Shown here piece after piece: positions 11,095-22,223 of a stretch of 64,000 bases of DNA. The DNA comes from Cervus elaphus (Eukaryota > Chordata > Mammalia > Artiodactyla > Cervidae). Within the stretch, counting starts at the first letter, position 1; every line of letters starts with the position of its first letter. The stretch lies in assembly GCF_910594005.1 (NCBI RefSeq), contig NW_025316725.1, forward strand, positions 310,001-374,000, written 5' to 3'. The notes beneath the pieces were generated by a model, which had not been told where the DNA came from, did no database searches, and saw nothing but the letters and a program-made list of their open reading frames with translations. A program made the position numbers and the translations under genes.

Positions 11095-11889
11095 TTGGTC
11101 CACGGAGCTCTTTCGTGTTGCTACAGTGACCTCAGGATCCCTCTAGCCTTGAAACAGTGTTCTTGGGGTTTCTCTAGAGTGCCATCAAGGAAATCAAGGC
11201 TCCTTTCATGTGTGATGTGCAACACGGAATTTCTCTGCATGCAGGGTAGGGGAATCGGGCCTCATCTCGCGGCGAGGGGGAAGTCTCATGGTTTTTCTCG
11301 AGTTGCGGCGGGAACCTGGGGTATATTCTCGAGTTACGATGGGGATGGCCCTTCCACCCACGTGTTTGTTCAGCGACGTCAGGACTCCTGCCTAGTTGCG
11401 AGGGACAACTCGGGATTCTCCTCGAGGCTTGGCAGGGCAATTGGGACGCCTCACCAGCTGAGGTGGGAGACCAAGGGTCCCTTTCCACGTGCCACAGGAA
11501 TCCTGGGACTCCTATCAAGTTTCAGAGGAGTCAGGCATCGTCTCCTTTGGAGGCACTGATCTCCGCGTACCTCTGAAGTTTTCAAAGGATGTGAGGCCTC
11601 CGGTCGTGATGAGGTGGGGAACTAGGTCTTTCTCTGTGGTCTCCACAGGGGATTCAGACATCCTTTCGTCTTGGGAGATGCAAGACGAGCCTGCATTCTA
11701 GTCACTGCAGGGATATCCGGCCTTATTTCGAGTCAGGGCATAGCGGTGTCCATTCCACTTGAGGCTGCAAACTCAGGGTCCCTCTCACATACCTAGAGCT
11801 GAGAGAAGCCTCCTCTTGAGGTGCTTGTGGTAAGGTGGTATTGCTCTGGAGTCGAAGCCAGGGACTAACCCCTCATCTCGAGTAGATTT
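11095..11889 (+). repeat. Satellite monomer M14
   Basis: 795 bp. Near-identical to M23. The front is as in M11. The back has CTCTGAAGTTTTC, GGTCGTGATGAGG and CATTCTAGTCAC. Confidence 0.95.
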
Positions 11890-12685
11890 TTGGTCCACGG
11901 AGCTCTTTCGTGTTGCTACAGTGAACTCAGGATCCCTCTAGCCTTGAAACAGTGTTCTTGGGGTCTCTCTGGAGTGCCATCAAGGAAATAAAGGCTCCTT
12001 TCATGTGTGATGTGCAACACGGAATTGCTCTGCACGCAGGATAGGGGAATCGGGGCTCGTCTCGCATCGAGGGGGAAGTCTCATGGTTTTTCTCGAGTTG
12101 CGGCGGGAACCTGGGGTATATTCTCGAGTTACGATGGGGATGGCCCTTCCACCCACGTGTTTGTTCAGCGACGTCAGGACTCCTGCCTAGTTGCGAGGGA
12201 CAACTCGGGATTCTCCTCGAGGCTTGGCAGGGCAATTGGGACGCCTCTCCAGCTGAGGCGGGAGACCAAGTGTCCCTATCCTCGTGCCACAGGAATCCTG
12301 GGACTCCTATCAAGTTTCACGAGGAGTCAAGCATCGTCTCCTTTGGAGGCACTGATCTCCGCGTACCTCTGAAGTTTTCAAAGGATGTGAGGCCTCCGGT
12401 CGTGATGAGGTGGGGAACTAGGTCTTTCTCTGTGGTCTCCACAGGGGATTCAGACATCCTTTCGTCTTGGGAGATGTAAGACGAGCCTGCATTCTAGTCA
12501 CTGCAGGGATATCCGGCCTTATTTCGAGTCAGGGCATAGCGGTGTCCATTCCACTTGAGGCTGCAAACTCAGGGTCCCTCTCACATACCTAGAGCTGAGA
12601 GAAGCCTCCTCTTGAGGTGCTTGTGGTAAGGTGGTATTGCTCTGGAGTCGAAGCCAGGGACTAACCCCTCATCTCGAGTAGATTT
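11890..12685 (+). repeat. Satellite monomer M15
   Basis: 796 bp. Near-identical to M24: GGGGTCTCTCTGG, GAAATAAAGGC, GCAGGATAGGGG, CTCGCATCGAGG, TATCCTCGTGCC. The joint reads GAGTAGATTTTTGG. Confidence 0.95.
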
Positions 12686-13480
12686 TTGGTCCACGGAGCT
12701 CTTTCGTGTTGCTACAGTGACCTCAGGATCCCTCTAGCCTTGAAACAGTGTTCTTGGGGTCTCTCTGGAGTGCCATCAAGGAAATAAAGGCTCCTTTCAT
12801 GTGTGATGTGCAACACGGAATTGCTCTGCACGCTGGGTAGGGGAATCGGGGCTCGTCTCGCGGCGAGGGGGAAGTCTCATGGTTTTTCTCGAGTTGCGGC
12901 GGGAACCTGGGTTATATTCTCGAGTTACGATGGGGATGGCCCTTCCACCCACGTGTTTGTTCAGCGACGTCAGGACTCCTGCCTAGTTGCGAGGGACAAC
13001 TCGGGATTCTCCTCGAGGCTTGGCAGGGCAATTGGGACTCCTCTCCAGCTGAGGCAGGAGACCAAGGGTCCCTTTCCACGTGCCACAGGAATCCTGGGAC
13101 TCCTATCAAGTTTCAGAGGAGTCTGGCATCGTTTCCTTTGGAGGCACTGATCTCCGCGTACCTCTGGAGTTTTCAAAGGATGTGAGGACTCCGGTCGCGA
13201 TGAAGTGGGGAACTAGGTCTTTCTCTGTGGTCTCCACAGGGGATTCAGACATCCTTTCGTCTTGTGAGATGCAAGACGAGCCTGCATTCAAGTCACTGCA
13301 GGGATATCCGGCCTGATTTCGAGTCAGGGCATAGCGGTGTCCATTCCACTTGAGGCTGCAAACTCAGGGTCCCTCTCACATACCTAGAGCTGAGAGAAGC
13401 CTCCTCTTGAGGTGCTTGTGGTAAGGTGGTATTCCTCTGGATTCGAAGCCAGGGAATAACCCCTCATCTCGAGTTGATTT
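12686..13480 (+). repeat. Satellite monomer M16
   Basis: 795 bp. Near-identical to M25 up to its back third: GGGTAGGGG, GAGTCTGGCATCG, GAGGACTCCGG, GATGAAGTGGGG. The own tail is GGCCTGATTTCGAG. Confidence 0.95.
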
Positions 13481-14273
13481 GTGGTCCACGGAGCTCTTTC
13501 GTGTTGCTACAGTGACCTCAGGATCCCTCTAGCCTTGAAACAGTGTTCTTGGGCTTTCTCTGGAGTGCCATCAAGGAAATCAAGGCTCCTTTCATGTGTG
13601 ATGTGCAACACGGAATTGCTCTGCACGCAGTGCAGGGGAATCGGGCCTCATCTCGCGGCGAGGGGGAAGTCTCATGGTTTTTCTCGAGTTGCACGGGAAC
13701 CTGGGGTATATTCTCGAGTTACGATGGGAATGGCGCTTCCACCCACGTGTTTCTTCAGCGACGTCAGGACTTCTGCCTAGTTGCGAGGGACAACTCGGGA
13801 TTCTCCTCGAGGCTTGGCAGGGCAATTGGGACACCTCACCAGCTGAGGTGGGAGACCAAGGGTCCCTTTCCACGTGCCACAGGAATCCTGGGACTCCTAT
13901 CAAGTTTCAGAGGAGTCAGGCATCGTCTCCTTTGGAGGCACTGATCTCCGCGTACCTCTGGAGTTTTCAAAGGATGTGAGGCCTCCGGTCGCGATGATGT
14001 GGGGAAGTAGGTCTTTCTCTGTGGTCTCCACAGGGGATTCAGACATCCTTTCGTCTTGTGAGATGCAAGACGAGCCTGCATTCAAGTCACTGCAGGGATA
14101 TCCGCCCTTATTTAGAGTAGGGCATAGCGGTGTCCATTCCACTTGAGGCTGCAAACTCAGGGTCCCTCTCACATACCTAGAGCTGAGAGAAGCCTCCTCT
14201 TGAGGTGCTTGTGGTAAGGTGGTATTCCTCTGGAGTCGAAGCCAGGGACTAACCTCTCATCTTGAGTTGATTT
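13481..14273 (+). repeat. Satellite monomer M17
   Basis: 793 bp. A deletion in the XhoI subunit (GAGTTGCACGGG) is shared with M19. The tail TTATTTAGAGTAGGG is shared with M11 and M25. Private: GATGGGAATGGCGC. Confidence 0.95.
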
Positions 14274-15068
14274 TTGGTCCACGGAGCTCTTTCGTGTTGC
14301 TACAGTGACCTCAGGATCCCTCGAGACTTGAAACAGTGTTCTTGGGGTTTCTCTGGAGTGCCATCAAGGAAATCAAGGCTCCTTTCATGTGTGATGTGCA
14401 AGACGGAATTGCTCTGCACGCAGTGCAGGGGAATCGGGTCTCATCTCGCGGCGAGGGGGAAGTCTCATGGTTTTTCTCGAGTTGTGGCGGGAACCTGTGG
14501 TATATTCTCGAGTTCCGACGGGGATGGCCCTTCCACCCACGTGTTTGTTCAGCGACGTCAGGAATCCTGCCTAGTTGCGAGGGACAACTCGGGATTCTCC
14601 TCGAGGCTTGGCAGGGCAATTGGGACGCCTCTCCAGCTGAGGCGGGAGACCAAGGGTCCCTTTCCACGTGCCACAGGAATCCTGGGACTCCTATCAAGTT
14701 TCAGAGGAGTCAGGCATCGTCTCCTTTGGAGGCACTGATCTCCGCGTACCTCTGGAGTTTTCAAAGGATGTGAGGCCTCCGGTCGCGATGATGTGGGGAA
14801 CTAGGTCTTTCTCTGTGGTCTCCACAGGGGATTCAGACATCCTTTCGTCGTGTGAGATGCAAGACGAGCCTGAATTCAAGTCACTGCAGGGATGTCCGGC
14901 CTTATTTTGAGTCAGGGCATCGCGGTGTCCATTCCCCTTGAGGCTGCAAACTCAGGGTCCCTCTCACATACCTAGAGCTGAGAGAAGCCTCCTCTTGAGG
15001 TGCTTGTGGTAAGGTGGTATTCCTCTGGAGTCGAAGCCAGGGACTAACCCCTCATCTCGAGCTGATTT
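14274..15068 (+). repeat. Satellite monomer M18
   Basis: 795 bp. The front CCCTCGAGACTTG is shared only with M26. The tail GGGATGTCCGG with CATTCCCCTTG is shared only with M0. Confidence 0.95.
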
Positions 15069-15863
15069 TTGGTCCACGGAGCTCTTTCGTGTTGCTACAG
15101 TGACCTCAGGATCCCTCTAGCCTTGAAACAGTGTTTTTGGGCTTTCTCTGGAGTGCGATCAAGGAAATCAAGACTCCTTTCATGTGTGATGTGCAACACG
15201 AAATTGCTCTGCACACAGTGCAGGGGATTCGGGCCTCATTTTGCGGCGAGGGGGAAGTCTCATGGTTTTTCTCGAGTTGCACGGGAACCTGGGGTATATT
15301 CTCGAGTTACTACGGGGATGGCCCTTCCACACACGTGTTTGTTCAGCGACGGCAGGACTCCTGCCTAGTTGCGAGGGACAACTCGAGATTCTCCTCGAGG
15401 CTTGGCAGGGCAATTGGGACGCCTCTCCAGCTGAGGCGGGAGACCAAGGGTCCCTATCCACGTGCCACAGGAATCCTGGGACTCCTATCAAGTTTCACGA
15501 GGAGTCAGGCATCGTCTCCTTTGGAGGCACTGTTCTCCGCGTACCTCTGTAGTTTTCAAAGGATGTGAGGCCTCTGTTCGCCATGAGGTGGGGAACTAGG
15601 TCTTTCTCTGTGGTCTCCACAGGGGATTCAGACATCGTTTCATCTTGGGAGATGCAAGACGAGCCTGCATTCAAGTCACTGCAGGGATATCCGCCCTTAT
15701 TTCGAGTCAGGGCATCCCCGTGTCCATTCCACTTTAGGCCGCAAACTCAGGGTCCCTCTCACATACCTAGATCTGAGAGAAGCCTCCTCTTGAGGTGCTT
15801 GTGGTAAGGTGGTATTCCTCTGGAGTCGAAGTTAGGGACTAACCTCTCATCTCGAGTTGATTT
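15069..15863 (+). repeat. Satellite monomer M19
   Basis: 795 bp. The middle (CTCATTTTGCGG, ACTGTTCTCCGC, CTGTTCGCCATG, ACATCGTTTCATC) is shared with M26. The tail is M7 type and ends copy 1 of the 9.54-kb repeat. Confidence 0.95.
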
Positions 15864-16658
15864 TTGGTCCACGGAGCTCTTTCGTGTTGCTACAGTTACC
15901 TCAGTATCCCTCTCGCCTTGAAACAGTTTTCTTGGGGTTTCTCTGGATTGCCATGAAGGAAATCAAGGCTCCTTTCATGTGTGATGTGCAACACGGAATT
16001 GCTCTGCATGCAGTGCAGGGGAATTAGGCCTCATCTCGCGGCGAGGGGGAAGTCTCATGGTTTTTCTCGAGTTGCAGCGGGAACCTGGGGTATATTCTCG
16101 AGTTACGACGGGGATGGCCCTTCCACACACGTGTTTGTTCAGCGACGGCAGGACTCCTGCCTAGTTGCGAGGGACAACTCGGGATTCTCCTCGAGGCTTG
16201 GCAGGGCAATTGGGACGCCTCTCCAGCTGAGGCGGGAGACCAAGGTTCCCTTTCCACGTGCCACAGGAGTCCTGGGACTCCTATCAAGTTTCACGAGGAG
16301 TCAGGTATCGTCTCCTTTGGAGGCACTGATCTCCGCGTACCTCTGGAGTTATCAAAGGATGTGAGGCCTCCGGTCGCGATGAGGTGGGGAACTAGGTCTT
16401 TCTCTGCGGTCTCCACAGGTGATTCAGACATCCTTTCATCTTGGGAGATGCAAGACGAGCCTGCATTCAAGTCACTGCAGGGATATCCGGCTTTATTTCG
16501 AGTCAGGGCATCGCGGTGTCCATTCCACTTGAGGCTGCAAACTCAGGGACCCTCTCACATACCTAAGCTGAGAGAAGCCTCCTCTTGTGGTGCTTGTGGT
16601 GAGGTGGTATTCCTCTGGAGTCGAAACCAGGGACTAACCTCTCATCTTGAGTTGATTT
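15864..16658 (+). repeat. Satellite monomer M20
   Basis: 795 bp. Twin of M8 at 9537 bp. The only difference I found in a by-eye read is GAGGCTGCAAAC against GAGGCCACAAAC in the tail. Confidence 0.95.
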
Positions 16659-17452
16659 TTGGTCCACGGAGCTCTTTCGTGTTGCTACAGTGACCTCAGG
16701 ATGCCTCTAGCCTTTAAACAGTATTCTTGGGATTTCTCTGGAGTGCCATCAAGGAAATCAAGGCTCCTTTCATGTGTGATGTGCAACACGGAATTGCTCT
16801 GCACGCAGTGCAGGGGAATCGAGCCTCATCTCGCGGCGAGGGGGAAGTCTCATGGTTTTTCTCGAGTTGCGGCGGGAACCTGGGGTATATTCTCGACTTA
16901 CAACGGGGATGGCCCTTCCACACACGTGTTTGTTCAGCCCCGTCAGGACTCCTGCCTGGTTGGGAGGGACAACTCGGGATTCTCCTCGAGGCTTGGCAGG
17001 GCAATTGGGACGCCTCTCCAGCTGAGTCAGGAGACCAAGGGTCCCTTTCCACGTGCCACAGGAATCCTGGGACTCCTATCAATTTTCACGAGGAGTCAGA
17101 CATCGTCTCCTTTGGAGGCACTGATCTCCGCGTACCTCTGGAGTTTTCAAAGGATTTGAAGTCCGGTCGCGATGACGTGGGCAACAAGGTCCTTTTCTGT
17201 GGTCTCCACAGGGGATTCAGACATCCTTTCGCCTTGGGTTAGGCAAGACGAGCCTGCATTCAAGTCACTGCAGGGATATCCGGCCTGATTTCGAGTTAGG
17301 GCATCGCGGTGTCCATTCCACTTGAGGCCGCAAACTCAGGTTCCCTCTCATATACCTAGAGCTGAGAGAAGCCTCCTCTTGAGGTGCTTGTGGTGAGGTA
17401 GTATTCCTCTGGAGTCGAAGCCAGGGACTAACCTCTCATCTCGAGTTGATTT
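16659..17452 (+). repeat. Satellite monomer M21
   Basis: 794 bp. Class of M9 and M12. Private changes are TCTCGACTTACAAC, GGTTGGGAGGG and TCAATTTTCACG. Confidence 0.95.
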
Positions 17453-18248
17453 TTGGTCCACGGAGCTCTTTTGTGTTGCTACAGTGACCTCAGGATCCCT
17501 CTAGCCTTGAAACAGTGTTCTTGGGGTTTCTCTGGAGTGCCATCAAGGAAATCAAGGCTCCTTTCATGTGTGATGTGCAACACGGAATTGCTCTGCACGC
17601 AGTGCAGGGAAATCGGGCCTCATCTCGCGGCGAGGGGAAAGTCTCATGGTTTTTCTCGAGTTGCGGCGGGAACCTGGGTTATATTCTCGAGTTACCACGG
17701 GGATGGCCCTTCCACACACGTGTTTGTTCAGCGACGTCAGGACTCCAGCCTAGTTGCGAGGGACAACTCGGGATTCTCCTCGAGGCTTGGCAGGGCAATT
17801 GGGACGCCTCTCCAGCTGAGGCGGGAGACCAAGGATCCCTTTCCACGTGCCACAGGAATCCTGGGACTCCTATCAAGTTTCACGAGGAGTCAGGCATCGT
17901 CTCCTTTGGAGGCACTGATCTCCGCGTACCTCTGGAGTTTTCAAAGGATGTGAGGCCTCCGGTCGTGAAGAGGTGGGGAACTAGGTCTTTCTCTGTGGTC
18001 TCCACAGGGGATTCAGACATACTTTCGTCTTGCGAGATGGAAGACGAGCCTGCATTCTAGTCACTGCAGGGATATCCGGCCTTATTTCGAGTCAGGGCAT
18101 AGCGGTGTCCATTCCACTTGAGGCTGCAAACTCAGGGACCCTCTCACATACCTAGAGCTGAGAGAAGCCTCCTCTTGAGGTGCTTGTGGTAAGGTGGTAT
18201 TCCTCTGGAGTCGAAGCCAGGGACTAACCCCTCATCTCGAGTTGATTT
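17453..18248 (+). repeat. Satellite monomer M22
   Basis: 796 bp. Class of M10 and M13. It keeps GCAGGGAAATCGG as in M10, which ties it to M10 more than to M13 in the front. Confidence 0.95.
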
Positions 18249-19043
18249 TTGGTCCACGGAGCTCTTTCGTGTTGCTACAGTGACCTCAGGATCCCTCTAG
18301 CCTTGAAACAGTGTTCTTGGGGTTTCTCTAGAGTGCCATCAAGGAAATCAAGGCTCCTTTCATGTGTGATGTGCAACACGGAATTTCTCTGCATGCAGGG
18401 TAGGGGAATCGGGCCTCATCTCGCGGCGAGGGGGAAGTCTCATGGTTTTTCTCGAGTTGCGGCGGGAACCTGGGGTATATTCTCGAGTTACGATGGGGAT
18501 GGCCCTTCCACCCACGTGTTTGTTCAGCGACGTCAGGACTCCTGCCTAGTTGCGAGGGACAACTCGGGATTCTCCTCGAGGATTGGCAGGGCAATTGGGA
18601 CGCCTCACCAGCTGAGGTGGGAGACCAAGGGTCCCTTTCCACGTGCCACAGGAATCCTGGGACTCCTATCAAGTTTCAGAGGAGTCAGGCATCGTCTCCT
18701 TTGGAGGCACTGATCTCCGCGTACCTCTGAAGTTTTCAAAGGATGTGAGGCCTCCGGTCGTGATGAGGTGGGGAACTAGGTCTTTCTCTGTGGTCTCCAC
18801 AGGGGATTCAGACATCCTTTCGTCTTGGGAGATGCAAGACGAGCCTGCATTCTAGTCACTGCAGGGATATCCGGCCTTATTTCGAGTCAGGGCATAGCGG
18901 TGTCCATTCCACTTGAGGCTGCAAACTCAGGGTCCCTCTCACATACCTAGAGCTGAGAGAAGCCTCCTCTTGAGGTGCTTGTGGTAAGGTGGTATTGCTC
19001 TGGAGTCGAAGCCAGGGACTAACCCCTCATCTCGAGTAGATTT
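18249..19043 (+). repeat. Satellite monomer M23
   Basis: 795 bp. Twin of M14. Private change CGAGGATTGGC near 18,580. Confidence 0.95.
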
Positions 19044-19839
19044 TTGGTCCACGGAGCTCTTTCGTGTTGCTACAGTGACCTCAGGATCCCTCTAGCCTTG
19101 AAACAGTGTTCTTGGGGTCTCTCTGGAGTGCCATCAAGGAAATAAAGGCTCCTTTCATGTGTGATGTGCAACACGGAATTGCTCTGCACGCAGGATAGGG
19201 GAATCGGGGTTCGTCTCGCATCGAGGGGGAAGTCTCATGGTTTTTCTCGAGTTGCGGCGGGAACCTGGGGTATATTCTCGAGTTACGATGGGGATGGCCC
19301 TTCCACCCACGTGTTTGTTCAGCGACGTCAGGACTCCTGCCTAGTTGCGAGGGACAACTCGGGATTCTCCTCGAGGCTTGGCAGGGCAATTGGGACGCCT
19401 CTCCAGCTGAGGCGGGAGACCAAGTGTCCCTATCCTCGTGCCACAGGAATCCTGGGACTCTTATCAAGTTTCACGAGGAGTCAAGCATCGTCTCCTTTGG
19501 AGGCACTGATCTCCGCGTACCTCTGAAGTTTTCAAAGGATGTGAGGCCTCCGGTCGTGATGAGGTGGGGAACTAGGTCTTTCTCTGTGGTCTCCACAGGG
19601 GATTCAGACATCCTTTCGTCTTGGGAGATGTAAGACGAGCCTGCATTCTAGTCACTGCAGGGATATCCGGCCTTATTTCGAGTCAGGGCATAGCGGTGTC
19701 CATTCCACTTGAGGCTGCAAACTCAGGGTCCCTCTCACATACCTAGAGCTGAGAGAAGCCTCCTCTTGAGGTGCTTGTGGTAAGGTGGTATTGCTCTGGA
19801 GTCGAAGCCAGGGACTAACCCCTCATCTCGAGTAGATTT
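19044..19839 (+). repeat. Satellite monomer M24
   Basis: 796 bp. Twin of M15 (CTCGCATCGAGG, TATCCTCGTGCC). Private changes are GGGGTTCGTC and GGACTCTTATC. Confidence 0.95.
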
Positions 19840-20633
19840 TTGGTCCACGGAGCTCTTTCGTGTTGCTACAGTGACCTCAGAATCCCTCTAGCCTTGAAAC
19901 AGTGTTCTTGGGGTCTCTCTGGAGTGCCATCAAGGAAATAAAGGCTCCTTTCATGTGTGATGTGCAACACGGAATTGCTCTGCACGCAGGGTAGGGGAAT
20001 CGGGGCTCGTCTCGCGGCGAGGGGGAAGTCTCATGGTTTTTCTCGAGTTGCGGCGGGAACCTGGGGTATATTCTCGAGTTACGATGGGGATGGCCCTTCC
20101 ACCCACGTGTTTGTTCAGCGACGTCAGGACTCCTGCCTAGTTGCGAGGGACAACTCGGGATTCTCCTCGAGGCTTGGCAGGGCAATTGGGACTCCTCTCC
20201 AGCTGAGGCGGGAGACCAAGTGTCCCTTTCCACGTGCCACAGGAATCCTGGGACTCCTATCAAGTTTCAGAGGAGTCTGGCATCGTTTCCTTTGGAGGCA
20301 CTGATCTCCGCGTACCTCTGGAGTTTTCAAAGGATGTGAGGACTCCGGTCGCGATGAAGTGGGGAACTAGGTCTTTCTCTGTGGTCTCCACAGGAGATTC
20401 AGACATCCTTTCGTCTTGTGAGATGCAAGACGAGCCTGCATTCAAGTCACTGCAGGGATATCCGCCCTTATTTAGAGTAGGGCATAGCGGTGTCCATTCC
20501 ACTTGAGGCTGCAAACTCAGGGTCCCTCTCACATACCTAGAGCTGAGAGAAGCCTCCTCTTGAGGTGCTTGTGGTAAGGTGGTATTCCTCTGGAGTCGAA
20601 GCCAGGGACTAACCTCTCATCTTGAGTTGATTT
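19840..20633 (+). repeat. Satellite monomer M25 (chimeric)
   Basis: 794 bp. M16 type up to about 20,455 (GAGTCTGGCATCG, GATGAAGTGGGG), then M17 type tail (TTATTTAGAGTAGGG). One monomer replaces two relative to copy 1. Confidence 0.95.
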
Positions 20634-21428
20634 TTGGTCCACGGAGCTCTTTCGTGTTGCTACAGTGACCTCAGGATCCCTCGAGACTTGAAACAGTGTT
20701 CTTGGGGTTTCTCTGGAGTGCCATCAAGGAAATCAAGGCTCCTTTCATGTGTGATGTGCAACACGGAATTGCTCTGCACGCAGTGCAGGGGAATCGGGCC
20801 TCATTTTGCGGCGAGGGGGAAGTCTCATGGTTTTTCTCGAGTTGGACGGGAACCTGGGGTATATTCTCGAGTTACTACGGGGATGGCCCTTCCACACACG
20901 TGTTTGTTCAGCGACGGCAGGACTCCTGCCTAGTTGCGAGGGACAACTCGAGATTCTCCTCGAGGCTTGGCAGGGCAATTGGGACGCCTCTCCAGCTGAG
21001 GCGGGAGACCAAGGGTCCCTATCCACGTGCCACAGGAATCCTGGGACTCCTATCAAGTTTCACGAGGAGTCAGGCATCGTCTCCTTTGGAGGCACTGTTC
21101 TCCGCGTACCTCTGGAGTTTTCAAAGGATGTGAGGCCTCTGTTCGCCATGAGGTGGGGAACTAGGTCTTTCTCTGTGGTCTCCACAGGGGATTCAGACAT
21201 CGTTTCATCTTGGGAGATGCAAGACGAGCCTGCATTCAAGTCACTGCAGGGATATCCGCCCTTATTTCACGTCAGGGCATCGCGGTGTCCATTCCATTTG
21301 AGGCCGCAAACTCAGGGTCCCTCTCACATACCTAGAGCTGAGAGAAGCCTCCTCTTTAGGTGCTTGTGGTAAGGTGGTATTCCTCTGGAGTCGAAGCCAG
21401 GGACTAACCTCTCATCTCGAGTTGATTT
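20634..21428 (+). repeat. Satellite monomer M26 (chimeric)
   Basis: 795 bp. The front is M18 type (CCCTCGAGACTTG). From about 20,800 it is M19 type (CTCATTTTGCGG, CTGTTCGCCATG). The tail TTATTTCACGTC is private and leads into region B. Confidence 0.95.
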
Positions 21429-22223
21429 TTGGTCCACGGAGCTCTTTCGTGTTGCTACAGTGACCTCAGGATCCCTCTAGCCTTGAAACAGTGTTTTTGG
21501 GGTTTCTCTGGAGTGCCATCAAGGAAATCAAGTCTCCTTTCATGTGTGATGTGCAACACGGAATTGCTCGGCACGCAGTGCAGGGGAATCGGGCCTCTTC
21601 TCGCGGCTAGGGGGAAGTCTCATGGTTTTTCTCGAGTTGCGGCGGGGACCTGGCGTATATTCTCGAGTTACGACGGGGATGGCCCTTCCACCCACGTGTT
21701 TGTTCTGCGACGTCAGGACTCCTGCCTAGTTGCGAGGGACAACTCGGGATTCTCCTCCAGGCTTGCCAGGGCAATTGGGACGCCTCTCCAGCTGAGGCGG
21801 GAGACCAAGTGTCCCTTTCCACGTGCCACAGGAATCCTGGGACTCCTATCAAGTTTCACGAGGAGTCAGGCATCGTCTCCGTTGGAGGCACTGATCTCCG
21901 CGTACCTCTGGAGTTTTCAAAGGATGTGAGGCCTCCGGTCGCGATGAGGTGGGGAACTAGGTCTTTCTCTGTGGTCTCCGCAGGGGATTCAGACATCCTT
22001 TCGTCTTGGGAGATGCAAGACGAGCCTGCATTCAAGTCACTGCAGGCATATCCGCCTGATTTCCAGTCAGGACATCGTGTTGTCCATTGCACTTGAGGCC
22101 GCAAACTCAGGGTCCGTCTCACATACCTAGAGCCGAGAGAAGCCTCCTCTTGAGGTGCTTGTGGTAAGGTGGTATTCCTCTGGAGTCGAAGCCAGGGACT
22201 AACCTCTCATCTTGAGTTGATTT
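21429..22223 (+). repeat. Satellite monomer M27
   Basis: 795 bp. First monomer with the tail GCATATCCGCCTG, GTCAGGACATCG and GGGTCCGTCTC, which recurs in M31, M36, M42 and M63. Private: GGGGACCTGGCG, TCCGTTGGAGG. Confidence 0.95.

Larger units (their letters stand above)
7020..11790 (+). repeat. Three-monomer tandem duplication, period 2383 bp
   Basis: M9-M10-M11 (7122, 7916, 8712) and M12-M13-M14 (9505, 10299, 11095) are paired at exactly 2383 bp in all three registers. M9 and M12 share GGATGCCTCTAGCC, CTTTAAACAG and GATTTGAAGTCCGG. M10 and M13 share GGTCGTGAAGAGG and GAGATGGAAGACG. The join is inside M11, whose last ~100 bp are those of M8 (CATACCTAAGCTG, CTTGTGGTGCTTG). Confidence 0.85.
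6170..15710 (+). repeat. ~9.54-kb higher-order repeat, copy 1 (12 monomers)
   Basis: This copy runs from the back of M7 to the back of M19. The repeat distance is 9537 bp (M8 at 6327 against M20 at 15864). Both flanks carry the same rare tail: GGCATCCCCGTG, CACTTTAGGCC and TAGATCTGAG, followed by CAGTTACCTCAG and GGGGAATTAGGCC. Breakpoints are approximate, because they lie inside runs of identity. Confidence 0.82.
15711..21250 (+). repeat. ~9.54-kb higher-order repeat, copy 2, shortened to ~7 monomers
   Basis: M20 to M26 repeat the order of copy 1 but lack the three-monomer insertion (M9-M11 or M12-M14). They also fuse M16 with M17 (giving M25) and M18 with M19 (giving M26). M20, M21, M22, M23 and M24 are near-identical to M8, M9/M12, M10/M13, M14 and M15. 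Confidence 0.8.
1..21428. repeat. Region A: subfamily with CATAGCGG tails
   Basis: M0 to M26. Many monomers here end with GGGCATAGCGG in place of the GGGCATCGCGG seen elsewhere, and several joints read CTAACCCCTCATC. I did not see these variants after about 21.4 kb. Copies with AGGGTAGGGG or AGGATAGGGG in place of AGTGCAGGGG are also confined to this region. It contains a dimer repeat, a ~9.54-kb higher-order repeat and a trimer duplication. Confidence 0.75.
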
